Assembly: GCF_938029845.1 (NCBI RefSeq)
Contig: NZ_CALHGG010000177.1
Coordinates: 1-12,142, forward strand
Source: an uncultured Capnocytophaga sp.
GTDB taxonomy: Bacteria > Bacteroidota > Bacteroidia > Flavobacteriales > Flavobacteriaceae
DNA length: 12,142 nt
Reading direction: 5' to 3'
The notes beneath the pieces were generated by a model that saw only the letters and a list, made by a program, of their open reading frames with translations, was not told the DNA's origin and searched no databases. This document shows positions 1-6,107 of the stretch, one piece after another. The position numbers and the translations under genes were made by a program. Position 1 is the first letter of the stretch. Each line of letters opens with the position of its first letter.

Positions 1-1786
1 TAAAGTAAATCAGTTTTCTCCTATATACCGTTAGGAGTTTGGATTTGGAGATAAAGCCTATGTATTTGCCATCCTTAACTACTGGAAGATTCCAAGCACC
101 TGTACTCTGAAACTTGTCCATAACTTGGTTCATAGTATCTGCTCCCATTTGAATAAGGGCAGGAGGCGGCTGCATCATCTCCAGTACGGAAACTTTTTCG
201 TAAAGTTCCTTTTCAAATATCAAGTGGCGAATATCATCCAAAAGGATGACCCCTTCCAAACTGCCTTTCTCTCTGTCTAATACGGGGAAAATATTACGAG
301 AGGACTCCCTGATAGCCTCATATACGACTCCCTTGAGATTCATATCGGTATAGACAGGGACAAAGTTGGTCTCTATCACACTCTGCATATCCATAAGCGT
401 CAAAATTGCTTGGTCTTTGTCCTGATTGACCAATTCTCCCTTACGCCCCAGTTCCATTGTGTAGATAGAGTATTTGTTGAAATATTTAGCAATAGAAAAA
501 GACACTACCGCCGTGACCATAGCAGGGACAAAAAGCGCATACCCTCCTGTTACTTCTGCAATAAGGAAAATGGCTGTCAGTGGCGCATGGAGTACCCCCG
601 TCATTAGGGCGGTCATCCCAATAAGGGTAAAGTTGGCCAAGGGTAACTTATGTGGCAACCATTCTATCTGGTTGATAATACGCGCAAAGCAATTGCCCAT
701 AACCCCACCCATAAAGAGCATAGGGGAAAAGATCCCCCCTACACCGCCTGCTCCGAAAGTTACAGAGGTGGCAACCACCTTGGAGAAAGCCAAGCCTGCC
801 AAAAGCAGGATAATGATCCAAGGGTTATGTAAGTCCCAACCAAAGATGTTATCCCCCAAAGAGAGTTCTGGATGACCTTCCTTAAGGTGGTTAATCACCT
901 CATGCCCTTCCCCATAGAGGGGTGGCATAAGAAAAACAAGCAATCCCAAAATGGCACCTCCTATAAGTAAGCACACATAGGGAGAAGAGAATCGGGCAAA
1001 AAAACGATTGACCCTCTCATAGACAAAGGTAAAGTAAGCCGACATAAAACCGCCTACTACTCCCAAAAGTAGGTAAAAAGGAATATTGCGCATAAGGAAA
1101 TTCGCACTCACCTGAATAGGCAACAGTGCTGCATTACCAAAGAATAGGTATGAGGTAAGCACTCCCGAAAGTGAAGCCAAGAAAAGCGGCAGTAGGGAAG
1201 AGAGGGTAAGGTCTAGCCCAAACACTTCTATGGCAAAAAGGATACCCGCCAGTGGCACCTTGAAGATCGCTGCCAAGGCTGCCGCACAAGCACAAGCCAA
1301 AAGGAGCATACGATCGGACTGATTGATATGGAACAAGCGGGCTATCTGTGAGCTGATTCCAGCTCCTGTAACCACCATAGGACCTTCCAGTCCTACGGAA
1401 CCCCCAAAACCAATGGTAATAGGAGCTGTCAGCAAGCTTCCATAAGCTTGGAAACGCTTCATAATCCCCTTTTGCTTAGCTACGGCATACAGAATAGAGG
1501 GAATCCCATGACTGACCTCCTTACGGATTACATATTTCTTTACCAAATAGACCAAGAGAAAACCCACCGCTGGGAAAACTACATAAAAGCCATAGTTGAT
1601 ATAGCGGATAATATTACCCACCAAAACCTCCTCAATAAAGTGTGTAAGGGAGCGCATCGCTAGTGCTGCAAAGCCCGTAGCGACCCCTACCAACCCACAA
1701 AGCAGCAGTATAAACTGCCTATGGGTGAGGTATTGTGTCTTCCATTGTAGGAATCTTATATACCAACGCTGCGCTGTTGTTTTCAT
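1..1786 (-). CDS. ClC-type chloride channel/antiporter with C-terminal CBS pair (C-terminus cut by window edge)
   Basis: Integral membrane anion transporter of the Voltage_CLC family with a cytoplasmic CBS pair. My translation from ATG at 1784-1786 stays open for 595 codons to the window edge, so probably only a few residues are missing. ClC signatures are present: SHGIP at 92-96 (the GSGIP site), GLEGP at 132-136 with gating Glu134, GIFSP at 351-355 (the GxFxP site), and Tyr442 in SIYT matching the chloride-coordinating Tyr445 of E. coli ClC. Two CBS repeats lie at roughly 462-520 and 530-590; such domains often sense adenine nucleotides. The internal proton-transfer Glu of E. coli ClC (Glu203) corresponds to Val188 in GILFAIEV, as in channel-type ClCs, so channel versus exchanger is open. 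No promoter of the TAnnTTTG type was seen in the 82-base gap from typA, so read-through from typA is possible. Confidence 0.93.
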   Translation of the reverse strand, partial: MKTTAQRWYIRFLQWKTQYLTHRQFILLLCGLVGVATGFAALAMRSLTHFIEEVLVGNIIRYINYGFYVVFPAVGFLLVYLVKKYVIRKEVSHGIPSILYAVAKQKGIMKRFQAYGSLLTAPITIGFGGSVGLEGPMVVTGAGISSQIARLFHINQSDRMLLLACACAAALAAIFKVPLAGILFAIEVFGLDLTLSSLLPLFLASLSGVLTSYLFFGNAALLPIQVSANFLMRNIPFYLLLGVVGGFMSAYFTFVYERVNRFFARFSSPYVCLLIGGAILGLLVFLMPPLYGEGHEVINHLKEGHPELSLGDNIFGWDLHNPWIIILLLAGLAFSKVVATSVTFGAGGVGGIFSPMLFMGGVMGNCFARIINQIEWLPHKLPLANFTLIGMTALMTGVLHAPLTAIFLIAEVTGGYALFVPAMVTAVVSFSIAKYFNKYSIYTMELGRKGELVNQDKDQAILTLMDMQSVIETNFVPVYTDMNLKGVVYEAIRESSRNIFPVLDREKGSLEGVILLDDIRHLIFEKELYEKVSVLEMMQPPPALIQMGADTMNQVMDKFQSTGAWNLPVVKDGKYIGFISKSKLLTVYRRKLIYF

Positions 1787-1790
1787 TGTA

Positions 1791-1825
1791 GTTTTGAGCT
1801 GTGAGTTCTGAATTTTGAGTTATCT
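1791..1825. repeat. Degenerate 7-base tandem tract, word GTTTTGA
   Basis: Five consecutive heptads fit the pattern G(T/C)TnTGA, for example GTTTTGA at 1791 and GTTCTGA at 1805; the fifth is the most diverged. The tract starts five bases from the ClC start codon and so would form the leader of that gene in a typA read-through transcript. Function unknown. It is one of five 7-base tracts in the window. Confidence 0.6.
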
Positions 1826-1829
1826 ATGC

Positions 1830-1870
1830 AGTCACTGGGATTAGTCACTGGTCACTAGTCATTAGTCACT
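1830..1870. repeat. Degenerate 7-base tandem tract, word AGTCACT
   Basis: Four contiguous heptads fill 1843-1870, with consensus AGTCACT and one or two substitutions in two of them. A further AGTCACT at 1830-1836 is separated by six bases. Read on the minus strand the tract begins at the TAG stop codon of typA (1869-1871) and carries TGA, TAG and TAA triplets in several frames. No terminator-like stem followed by a T-run was seen here. Confidence 0.7.
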
Positions 1871-3674
1871 ATTTAAACTCTTTCTCGTGGCGTTTGCGCT
1901 CGTTTTCGTCCAGATAGATCTTTCTGATGCGCATATTCTTAGGAGTTACCTCTACATATTCGTCTTTTTGGATATATTCGAGGGCTTCTTCTAGGGAAAA
2001 CTTAATAGGCGGAGCGAGTTTCACCTTTTCATCGGAACCTGCAGCACGTACGTTGGTAAGTTTTTTGGTCTTGGTCACATTCACCACCATATCCCCACTA
2101 CGAGAGTTTTCGCCGATCACCTGCCCTGTATAGATATCTTCCCCAGGGAAGATAAAGAAACGTCCTCTGTCCTGCAACTTATCCAAAGAGTAAGGAATAG
2201 CGGTACCCTGTTCCATAGAAATCAAAGAACCATTGATACGTCCTGCTATCTCTCCCTTAAATGGCTGAAATTCCAAGAAACGATGGTGCATGATCGCCTC
2301 CCCAGCAGTGGCAGTAAGAATTTGGTTTCTTAGCCCAATGATACCACGGGAAGGTATAAGGAACTTGATAATCATACGCTCTCCCTTAGGCTCCATACTA
2401 AGCATTTCACCCTTGCGGAGGGTAACGAAATCCACAGCCTTTCCACTTACATTCTCTGGTAGGTCTATGGTAAGCTCTTCGACAGGTTCGCACTTAACTC
2501 CATCAATCTCCTTGATGATAACTTGGGGCTGACCTATTTGTAGTTCGTATCCCTCACGGCGCATCGTCTCAATAAGCACAGAGAGGTGTAACACCCCGCG
2601 TCCATATACGATAAACTTATCCGCACTATCGGTAGCCTCTACCCTTAGGGCGAGGTTCTTTTCCAATTCACGCTCAAGACGTTCCTTGATATGTCGGGAA
2701 GTTACAAACTTACCATCTTTACCAAAGAAAGGAGAGTCATTGATAGTAAAGAGCATACTCATGGTAGGCTCATCAATAGCAATGGTAGGGAGCGCTTCGG
2801 GGTTTTCATAATCGGCAATAGTATCACCAATATCGAAACCTTCTAACCCTGCAATAGCACAGATATCACCTGCCTGTACTGACTCCACTTTCTTACGACC
2901 TAAGCCGTCAAAGATATGGAGTTCGCGTATTTTAGATTTTACAATAGTCCCATCACGTTTTACCAAGGAGATATTCATACCTGCCTCAAGGGTACCACGA
3001 TGCAAGCGCCCTATGGCAATACGTCCTGTAAAGGTAGAGTAGTCAAGGGATGTGATGAGCATCTGTAAGCTACCTTCGGAAACCTTAGGGGCGGGGATAT
3101 ACTTCACTACCATGTCCAAAAGCGGCTCTATGGTAGTGGTAGGCTTGCGCCAATCCTCGGACATCCAATTCTGTTTGGCGGAACCATATACGGTAGGGAA
3201 GTCCAACTGCCAATCCTCCGCACCAAGTTCGAACATAAGGTCAAATACAGCCTCATGCACCTCCTCTGGGGTACAGTTTTCCTTATCTACCTTGTTAATT
3301 ACCACAATAGGCTTGAGTTTCATCTCAATAGCCTTTTGTAGTACAAAGCGTGTTTGTGGCATAGGCCCCTCAAAGGCATCTACAAGCAAGAGCACCCCGT
3401 CGGCCATATTGAGCACACGCTCCACCTCCCCACCAAAGTCGGCGTGGCCTGGGGTATCTATGATATTGATTTTTGTGCCCTTATAATTGACCGATACATT
3501 CTTAGAGAGGATAGTGATCCCGCGTTCGCGCTCTATGTCATTGTTGTCCAAAATCAGTTCACCCGTTTCTTGATTATCGCGAAAGAGCGCGCAGTGATGT
3601 AGGATTTTATCTACTAAAGTTGTTTTTCCGTGGTCTACGTGCGCAATAATGGCTATGTTTCTTATAGCAGTCAT
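1869..3674 (-). CDS. typA: Translational GTPase TypA/BipA
   Basis: Ribosome-associated GTPase of the EF-G/LepA superfamily, known in other bacteria for roles in ribosome assembly and adaptation to cold and stress. The 601-residue product has the usual length. GTPase motifs: AHVDHGKTT (11-19, P-loop), RGIT (51-54, switch I), DTPGH (73-77), NKVD (127-130) and SAK (165-167). The elongation-factor domain 2, the domain V-like region and the TypA-specific C-terminus with RGIIGLR follow. I start at ATG 3672-3674 (MTAIRNIAII): the reading frame extends to a TTG at 3693-3695, but that codon lies inside the -7 promoter element and is probably not translated. The promoter has a good -7 box, but its -33 position is occupied by a 7-base repeat. 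Sequence gives no sign of degeneration. Confidence 0.97.
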   Translation of the reverse strand: MTAIRNIAIIAHVDHGKTTLVDKILHHCALFRDNQETGELILDNNDIERERGITILSKNVSVNYKGTKINIIDTPGHADFGGEVERVLNMADGVLLLVDAFEGPMPQTRFVLQKAIEMKLKPIVVINKVDKENCTPEEVHEAVFDLMFELGAEDWQLDFPTVYGSAKQNWMSEDWRKPTTTIEPLLDMVVKYIPAPKVSEGSLQMLITSLDYSTFTGRIAIGRLHRGTLEAGMNISLVKRDGTIVKSKIRELHIFDGLGRKKVESVQAGDICAIAGLEGFDIGDTIADYENPEALPTIAIDEPTMSMLFTINDSPFFGKDGKFVTSRHIKERLERELEKNLALRVEATDSADKFIVYGRGVLHLSVLIETMRREGYELQIGQPQVIIKEIDGVKCEPVEELTIDLPENVSGKAVDFVTLRKGEMLSMEPKGERMIIKFLIPSRGIIGLRNQILTATAGEAIMHHRFLEFQPFKGEIAGRINGSLISMEQGTAIPYSLDKLQDRGRFFIFPGEDIYTGQVIGENSRSGDMVVNVTKTKKLTNVRAAGSDEKVKLAPPIKFSLEEALEYIQKDEYVEVTPKNMRIRKIYLDENERKRHEKEFK

Positions 3675-3692
3675 ATAATTTTTTTTAGGGCG

Positions 3693-3700
3693 CAAAAATA
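3693..3700 (-). promoter_or_regulatory. -7 promoter element of typA
   Basis: The minus strand reads TATTTTTG, a full match to the Bacteroidota -7 consensus TAnnTTTG, about 20 bases before the typA ATG. About 20 bases further upstream, where the -33 TTG is expected, there is no TTG; the AGTTTTT tandem repeat fills that space. Transcription probably starts a few bases downstream of the box, giving a very short leader. Confidence 0.65.
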
Positions 3701-3706
3701 CGAAAA

Positions 3707-3734
3707 AGTTTTTAGTTTTTAGTTTTTAGTTTTT
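3707..3734. repeat. Perfect 7-base tandem repeat AGTTTTT, four units, in the typA promoter
   Basis: Four exact copies of AGTTTTT occupy 28 bases, followed by a partial unit. On the minus strand they lie immediately upstream of the typA -7 box and cover the -33 position. This is the most regular tract in the window and the one most prone to slipped-strand copy-number change. The A-tracts repeat every 7 bases, so they are not in helical phase. Confidence 0.85.
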
Positions 3735-3745
3735 AGTTATTTAAC

Positions 3746-3777
3746 TAATGAGCTAATTTGCTAATTGATTCATTAGA
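3746..3777. repeat. 8-base tandem tract (TAATGAGC family) at the 3' side of the toxin gene
   Basis: Four octads on an 8-base step: TAATGAGC at 3746, TAATTTGC at 3754, then two diverged units. The tract overlaps the toxin stop codon (3773-3775). It is related to the tract at 4319-4366: both start with the same two octads (allowing T/C changes) and end in TCATTA over a stop codon. The two copies flank the toxin-antitoxin pair in the same orientation. Confidence 0.65.
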
Positions 3778-4063
3778 TTTCAATAGATTCCTGTTTAGAA
3801 CTTCTGAAGTGCTGTATTTCTATTGTCTCCTCTTTCACTTGAAAATATAAAAGAAAACGCCCTTTCAGAATAGTCCTTACATATAAATCCATTTTTTCAA
3901 TATATCTACCTATATAAATAGGCTTAGAAGAAAGCTCTTGTAATAATAATCTTAATTCTCTTATGATCTTATCAGAATATTCAAGGCTATCATTGTGTAT
4001 ATCCCAATATTCGAGTGTTTGAGTGAGGCTTTCCTTTGCTTGAGGAGACCATATTATTTCCAT
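3773..4063 (-). CDS. RelE/ParE-family toxin of a type II toxin-antitoxin pair
   Basis: Small 96-residue protein resembling the ParE/RelE superfamily (Pfam ParE_toxin type). It opens with the typical IIWSPQAKESL (strand then helix), has IGRYI and YVRTILKGRFLLYFQV in the middle, and ends with a last beta-strand region IEIQHFRSSKQ. ParE-type members poison gyrase and RelE-type members cut ribosome-bound mRNA; the sequence does not let me choose. The ATG at 4061-4063 lies inside the 3' end of the antitoxin gene (10-base overlap), the arrangement expected for translational coupling with the antitoxin made first. The region is visibly AT-rich: the line 3841-3900 is 27% GC, against 48% in 5161-5220 inside lctP, which hints at acquisition by transfer. 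Confidence 0.85.
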   Translation of the reverse strand: MEIIWSPQAKESLTQTLEYWDIHNDSLEYSDKIIRELRLLLQELSSKPIYIGRYIEKMDLYVRTILKGRFLLYFQVKEETIEIQHFRSSKQESIEI

Positions 4064-4302
4064 GATCTTTTCCTTTTTTCTTCAATTTCATTAAAGACAT
4101 CTTCATTCTTTATTCCTAATCCCATTTGTATTTGCTTACGAGAAAGCATAATAGCCTCTATATCCTCTTGAGTGAGAATATCATCGTATTGGTCTATTTC
4201 AGAATCTGCCACTTCAACCCCTAAATCATTTAAGAATTTAATAATTGCCTGATACTGAGTAAAACTAAGCTTTTCTTTTAAAGGAATTATATTTGTATTC
4301 AT
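4054..4302 (-). CDS. Antitoxin partner of the RelE/ParE-type toxin
   Basis: An 82-residue, highly charged protein directly upstream of the toxin and overlapping it by 10 bases. The C-terminal half (from about residue 43, LTQEDIEAIMLSRKQI) has the pattern seen in many Bacteroidota antitoxins paired with RelE/ParE toxins, and the basic end KRKRSWK closes it. The N-terminal part (FTQYQAIIKFLNDLGVEV) has no DNA-binding fold I can name, so autoregulation is inferred only from the module type. ATG at 4300-4302 is the only sensible start. GC is as low as in the toxin. No TAnnTTTG box was found in the 59 bases upstream, which are largely an 8-base repeat tract, so its promoter is unclear. Confidence 0.8.
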   Translation of the reverse strand: MNTNIIPLKEKLSFTQYQAIIKFLNDLGVEVADSEIDQYDDILTQEDIEAIMLSRKQIQMGLGIKNEDVFNEIEEKRKRSWK

Positions 4303-4318
4303 AGTATTCTTATATTTT

Positions 4319-4366
4319 TAATGAGCCAATTTGCCAATGAGCGAATTTACTGATTGACTCATTATA
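4319..4366. repeat. 8-base tandem tract (TAATGAGC family) upstream of the antitoxin gene
   Basis: Six octads on an 8-base step with consensus (T/C)AAT(G/T)(A/T)GC in the first units, starting with TAATGAGC at 4319; the last two units diverge. It covers the lctP stop codon (4362-4364) and lies 16 bases from the antitoxin start. The ends can pair (TAATGAG with CTCATTA), giving a weak, AT-rich stem. Confidence 0.7.
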
Positions 4367-5948
4367 AGAAGAGCGCCACTATTGCCGCTATAAGACCATA
4401 TACAAGCATAGGTATGACCGTCTTCTTGAGGATACTTCCTTCAGCATTGTCAATACCCAACACGGAGCAACCTGCAATGATATTGTTGATACACACCATA
4501 TTTCCCATAGCTCCTCCTACCGACTGCAAAGCTAAGATAAGCGGTACAGAAAGACCTGTAGCGGTAGCTACTGAATATTGTACTGCCCCAAAGGTAACAT
4601 TGGAAATGGTATTAGAACCTGAGAAGAAAGCTCCCAAAGCTCCTAAGAAGGAAGCGAAAGATACCCAATGCTGTTGGGTAGCATTAGCTAGTCCCTTACC
4701 GATAATCTGAGTCATAGAATCCTGACCGCCTATCATCATGAGTTTCACCATAATCATAGCTCCGACCAAAGCGAGGAAAGGCTTCTGCATCTGAAAAGCA
4801 CTCTTTAGGTAGATATCCTTACACTTATCCCAAGACAAACGGAATATAAAGAAAGAAAGCACTACAGTAACTATAAAAGGAATCAGTGAAGGCGTATAGA
4901 GGAGTTTATAGCTATCACCCACCCCTGTACGGAAGATATCTTCCACAGAGAATATGAGTCCTTTACTCACCTTGAAGGTACCCATTTCTCCTAGGGAGAA
5001 CTGGAACCACTCGGTAGCATCATTGAGCATTGCCTTGAAGGGAAGTTGTTGTACACGGGTGAGTATTAGAATTACAATAAGCAATAGCGTAGGCGTAAAA
5101 GCCTTGACAAGAGTACCTGTAGCTATGGGTTGTTTTTCTTCTTGCTGGTCTACCTTGGCAAGTCCTATGCCCTTTCCTGCTACCCCAACAGAGATAAAGA
5201 GTCCTATAGCTCCTCCTACTAGGGAAGGAAACTCATAGTTGAACTGAGCGATGAGGAAGTAAGGAATGGTACAAGAGACGATACTAATAAGGATAAAAAC
5301 TATATTCTGTTTGATATCTTTCCAAGAAACGATAAAGCGTAAGGCCAATACTGGAATCACAAAGCCTGCAATAAGGTGAATGAGTGCGGTGATTTGTCCA
5401 ATTTTGGAAACATCCTCCCCATTGATAGTGCCACTGTCCAAAAGGGTTTTGAAACCATACCAAGTAGGGGTACCTACCGCTCCGAAGGAAACAGGCACAG
5501 AGTTCATCACTAGGGCTAACATGACCACTTGCATAGGCTTGAACCCTAGACCTACCAAGATAGGCGCCGCGATGGCCACTGGGGTACCGAAGCCGCTAGC
5601 TCCTTCCAACATAAAAGCGAATGCCCATCCAATAATCATCAGCTGTGCCACTGGATTCGGGTTGATGTTCCCCAACCACTGACGAAGCGTATTCATAGCC
5701 CCCGAAGACTCCATCATACGGTTGAAAAATACCGCTCCAAAAATCACTGAAATAGGGGTAAATACTGAAATAATCGCCGAAACAATATTGGCATTGAGTA
5801 ACACAAACTCATTCTTGAAGTAAAACATCTGTAACACATACACTAATCCTCCAATCAGTGGTAAGGCTACATAGGAAGGAAATGCATTGCGCTTTACCAT
5901 CAGGTAAATCAGTAGCACAATAGGAAAAATGCTCAAAAAAAGATCCAT
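4362..5948 (-). CDS. lctP: L-lactate permease family transporter (LctP/LldP)
   Basis: Inner-membrane carrier of 528 residues, the usual size for the lactate permease family, which imports lactate (and in some members glycolate) with protons. The chain is almost entirely hydrophobic segments, with about a dozen or more probable membrane helices. Family hallmarks: EGASGFGTPVAIAAP at 115-129, NSVPVSFGAVGTPTWYG at 149-165, and GSNTISN at 444-450 near the C-terminus. Start is ATG 5946-5948 (MDLFLSIFPIV). A separate promoter lies at 6007-6038, giving a leader of about 50 bases built largely of 7-base repeats. A hairpin separates it from the upstream cytochrome gene, so it is probably its own transcription unit. 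Lactate use would suit a host-associated respiring bacterium; exact substrate not readable from the sequence. Confidence 0.93.
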   Translation of the reverse strand: MDLFLSIFPIVLLIYLMVKRNAFPSYVALPLIGGLVYVLQMFYFKNEFVLLNANIVSAIISVFTPISVIFGAVFFNRMMESSGAMNTLRQWLGNINPNPVAQLMIIGWAFAFMLEGASGFGTPVAIAAPILVGLGFKPMQVVMLALVMNSVPVSFGAVGTPTWYGFKTLLDSGTINGEDVSKIGQITALIHLIAGFVIPVLALRFIVSWKDIKQNIVFILISIVSCTIPYFLIAQFNYEFPSLVGGAIGLFISVGVAGKGIGLAKVDQQEEKQPIATGTLVKAFTPTLLLIVILILTRVQQLPFKAMLNDATEWFQFSLGEMGTFKVSKGLIFSVEDIFRTGVGDSYKLLYTPSLIPFIVTVVLSFFIFRLSWDKCKDIYLKSAFQMQKPFLALVGAMIMVKLMMIGGQDSMTQIIGKGLANATQQHWVSFASFLGALGAFFSGSNTISNVTFGAVQYSVATATGLSVPLILALQSVGGAMGNMVCINNIIAGCSVLGIDNAEGSILKKTVIPMLVYGLIAAIVALFL

Positions 5949-5955
5949 AGCAACT

Positions 5956-5990
5956 GTTAATGATTAATTGTTAATTGTCAATGACTAATA
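5956..5990. repeat. Degenerate 7-base tandem tract in the lctP leader, word (G/A)TTAAT(G/T)
   Basis: Five consecutive heptads, for example GTTAATG at 5956 and GTTAATT at 5970, matching (G/A)(T/C)(T/C)AATn. The tract lies between the predicted lctP transcription start (near 6000) and the start codon, so it is predicted to be in the mRNA leader. It is not clearly able to form a stable stem. Confidence 0.6.
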
Positions 5991-6006
5991 ATTTCTAAAT
6001 TTTGGG

Positions 6007-6038
6007 CAAATATATAACATTTCATACATATAAACAAA
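6007..6038 (-). promoter_or_regulatory. Promoter of lctP
   Basis: On the minus strand TTTG (6038-6035) is followed after exactly 20 bases by TATATTTG (6014-6007), matching the Bacteroidota -33/-7 consensus in both boxes. The predicted start is near 6000, giving about 50 bases of leader before the lctP ATG. Confidence 0.75.
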
Positions 6039-6044
6039 TTTTCT

Positions 6045-6107
6045 TCAGAAATCAGAGGTCAGCCGTCAGATGCTAACGGCTGAAGACTGACCTCTGAGGG
6101 CTGAAAT
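6045..6107. repeat. Nine-unit 7-base tandem tract, TCAGnnn units then CTGAnnn units
   Basis: Nine heptads in unbroken register: four start with TCAG (6045, 6052, 6059, 6066), one is CTAACGG (6073), and four start with CTGA (6080, 6087, 6094, 6101). The four-base core is kept and the other three bases vary. Since TCAG and CTGA are not random but would interrupt pairing only by the variable bases, the two halves are largely complementary. The tract ends exactly at the stop codon of the second cytochrome gene (6108-6110). Confidence 0.8.
6052..6097 (-). terminator. Candidate hairpin terminator after the cytochrome operon
   Basis: Outer arms of 11 bases match perfectly (TCAGAGGTCAG at 6052-6062 with CTGACCTCTGA at 6087-6097). 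Inner arms AGCCGT (6061-6066) and ACGGCT (6076-6081) extend the stem past a bulge. It begins 11 bases downstream of the minus-strand stop codon. The sequence after the stem is T-rich but has no clean T-run, so rho-independent termination is uncertain; protecting the 3' end of the mRNA is an alternative. Confidence 0.45.

Noticed and set aside
1791..1870. CRISPR-like array in the typA-ClC gap
   Set aside because: Units are 7 bases with no spacers; not a CRISPR structure.
3675..3695. Upstream TTG start for typA giving seven extra residues
   Set aside because: The TTG lies inside the -7 promoter box, and the ATG at 3672-3674 gives the family's normal N-terminus.
3746..4366. Toxin-antitoxin pair as an insertion sequence or integron cassette bounded by the octad tracts
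   Set aside because: No transposase, integrase, terminal inverted repeats or clear target duplication; the octads resemble the other intergenic tracts.
4354..5682. Long plus-strand open frames opposite lctP, and similar ones opposite ClC, typA and the cytochromes
   Set aside because: They are shadows of well-recognised minus-strand genes, with no protein-family signals of their own.
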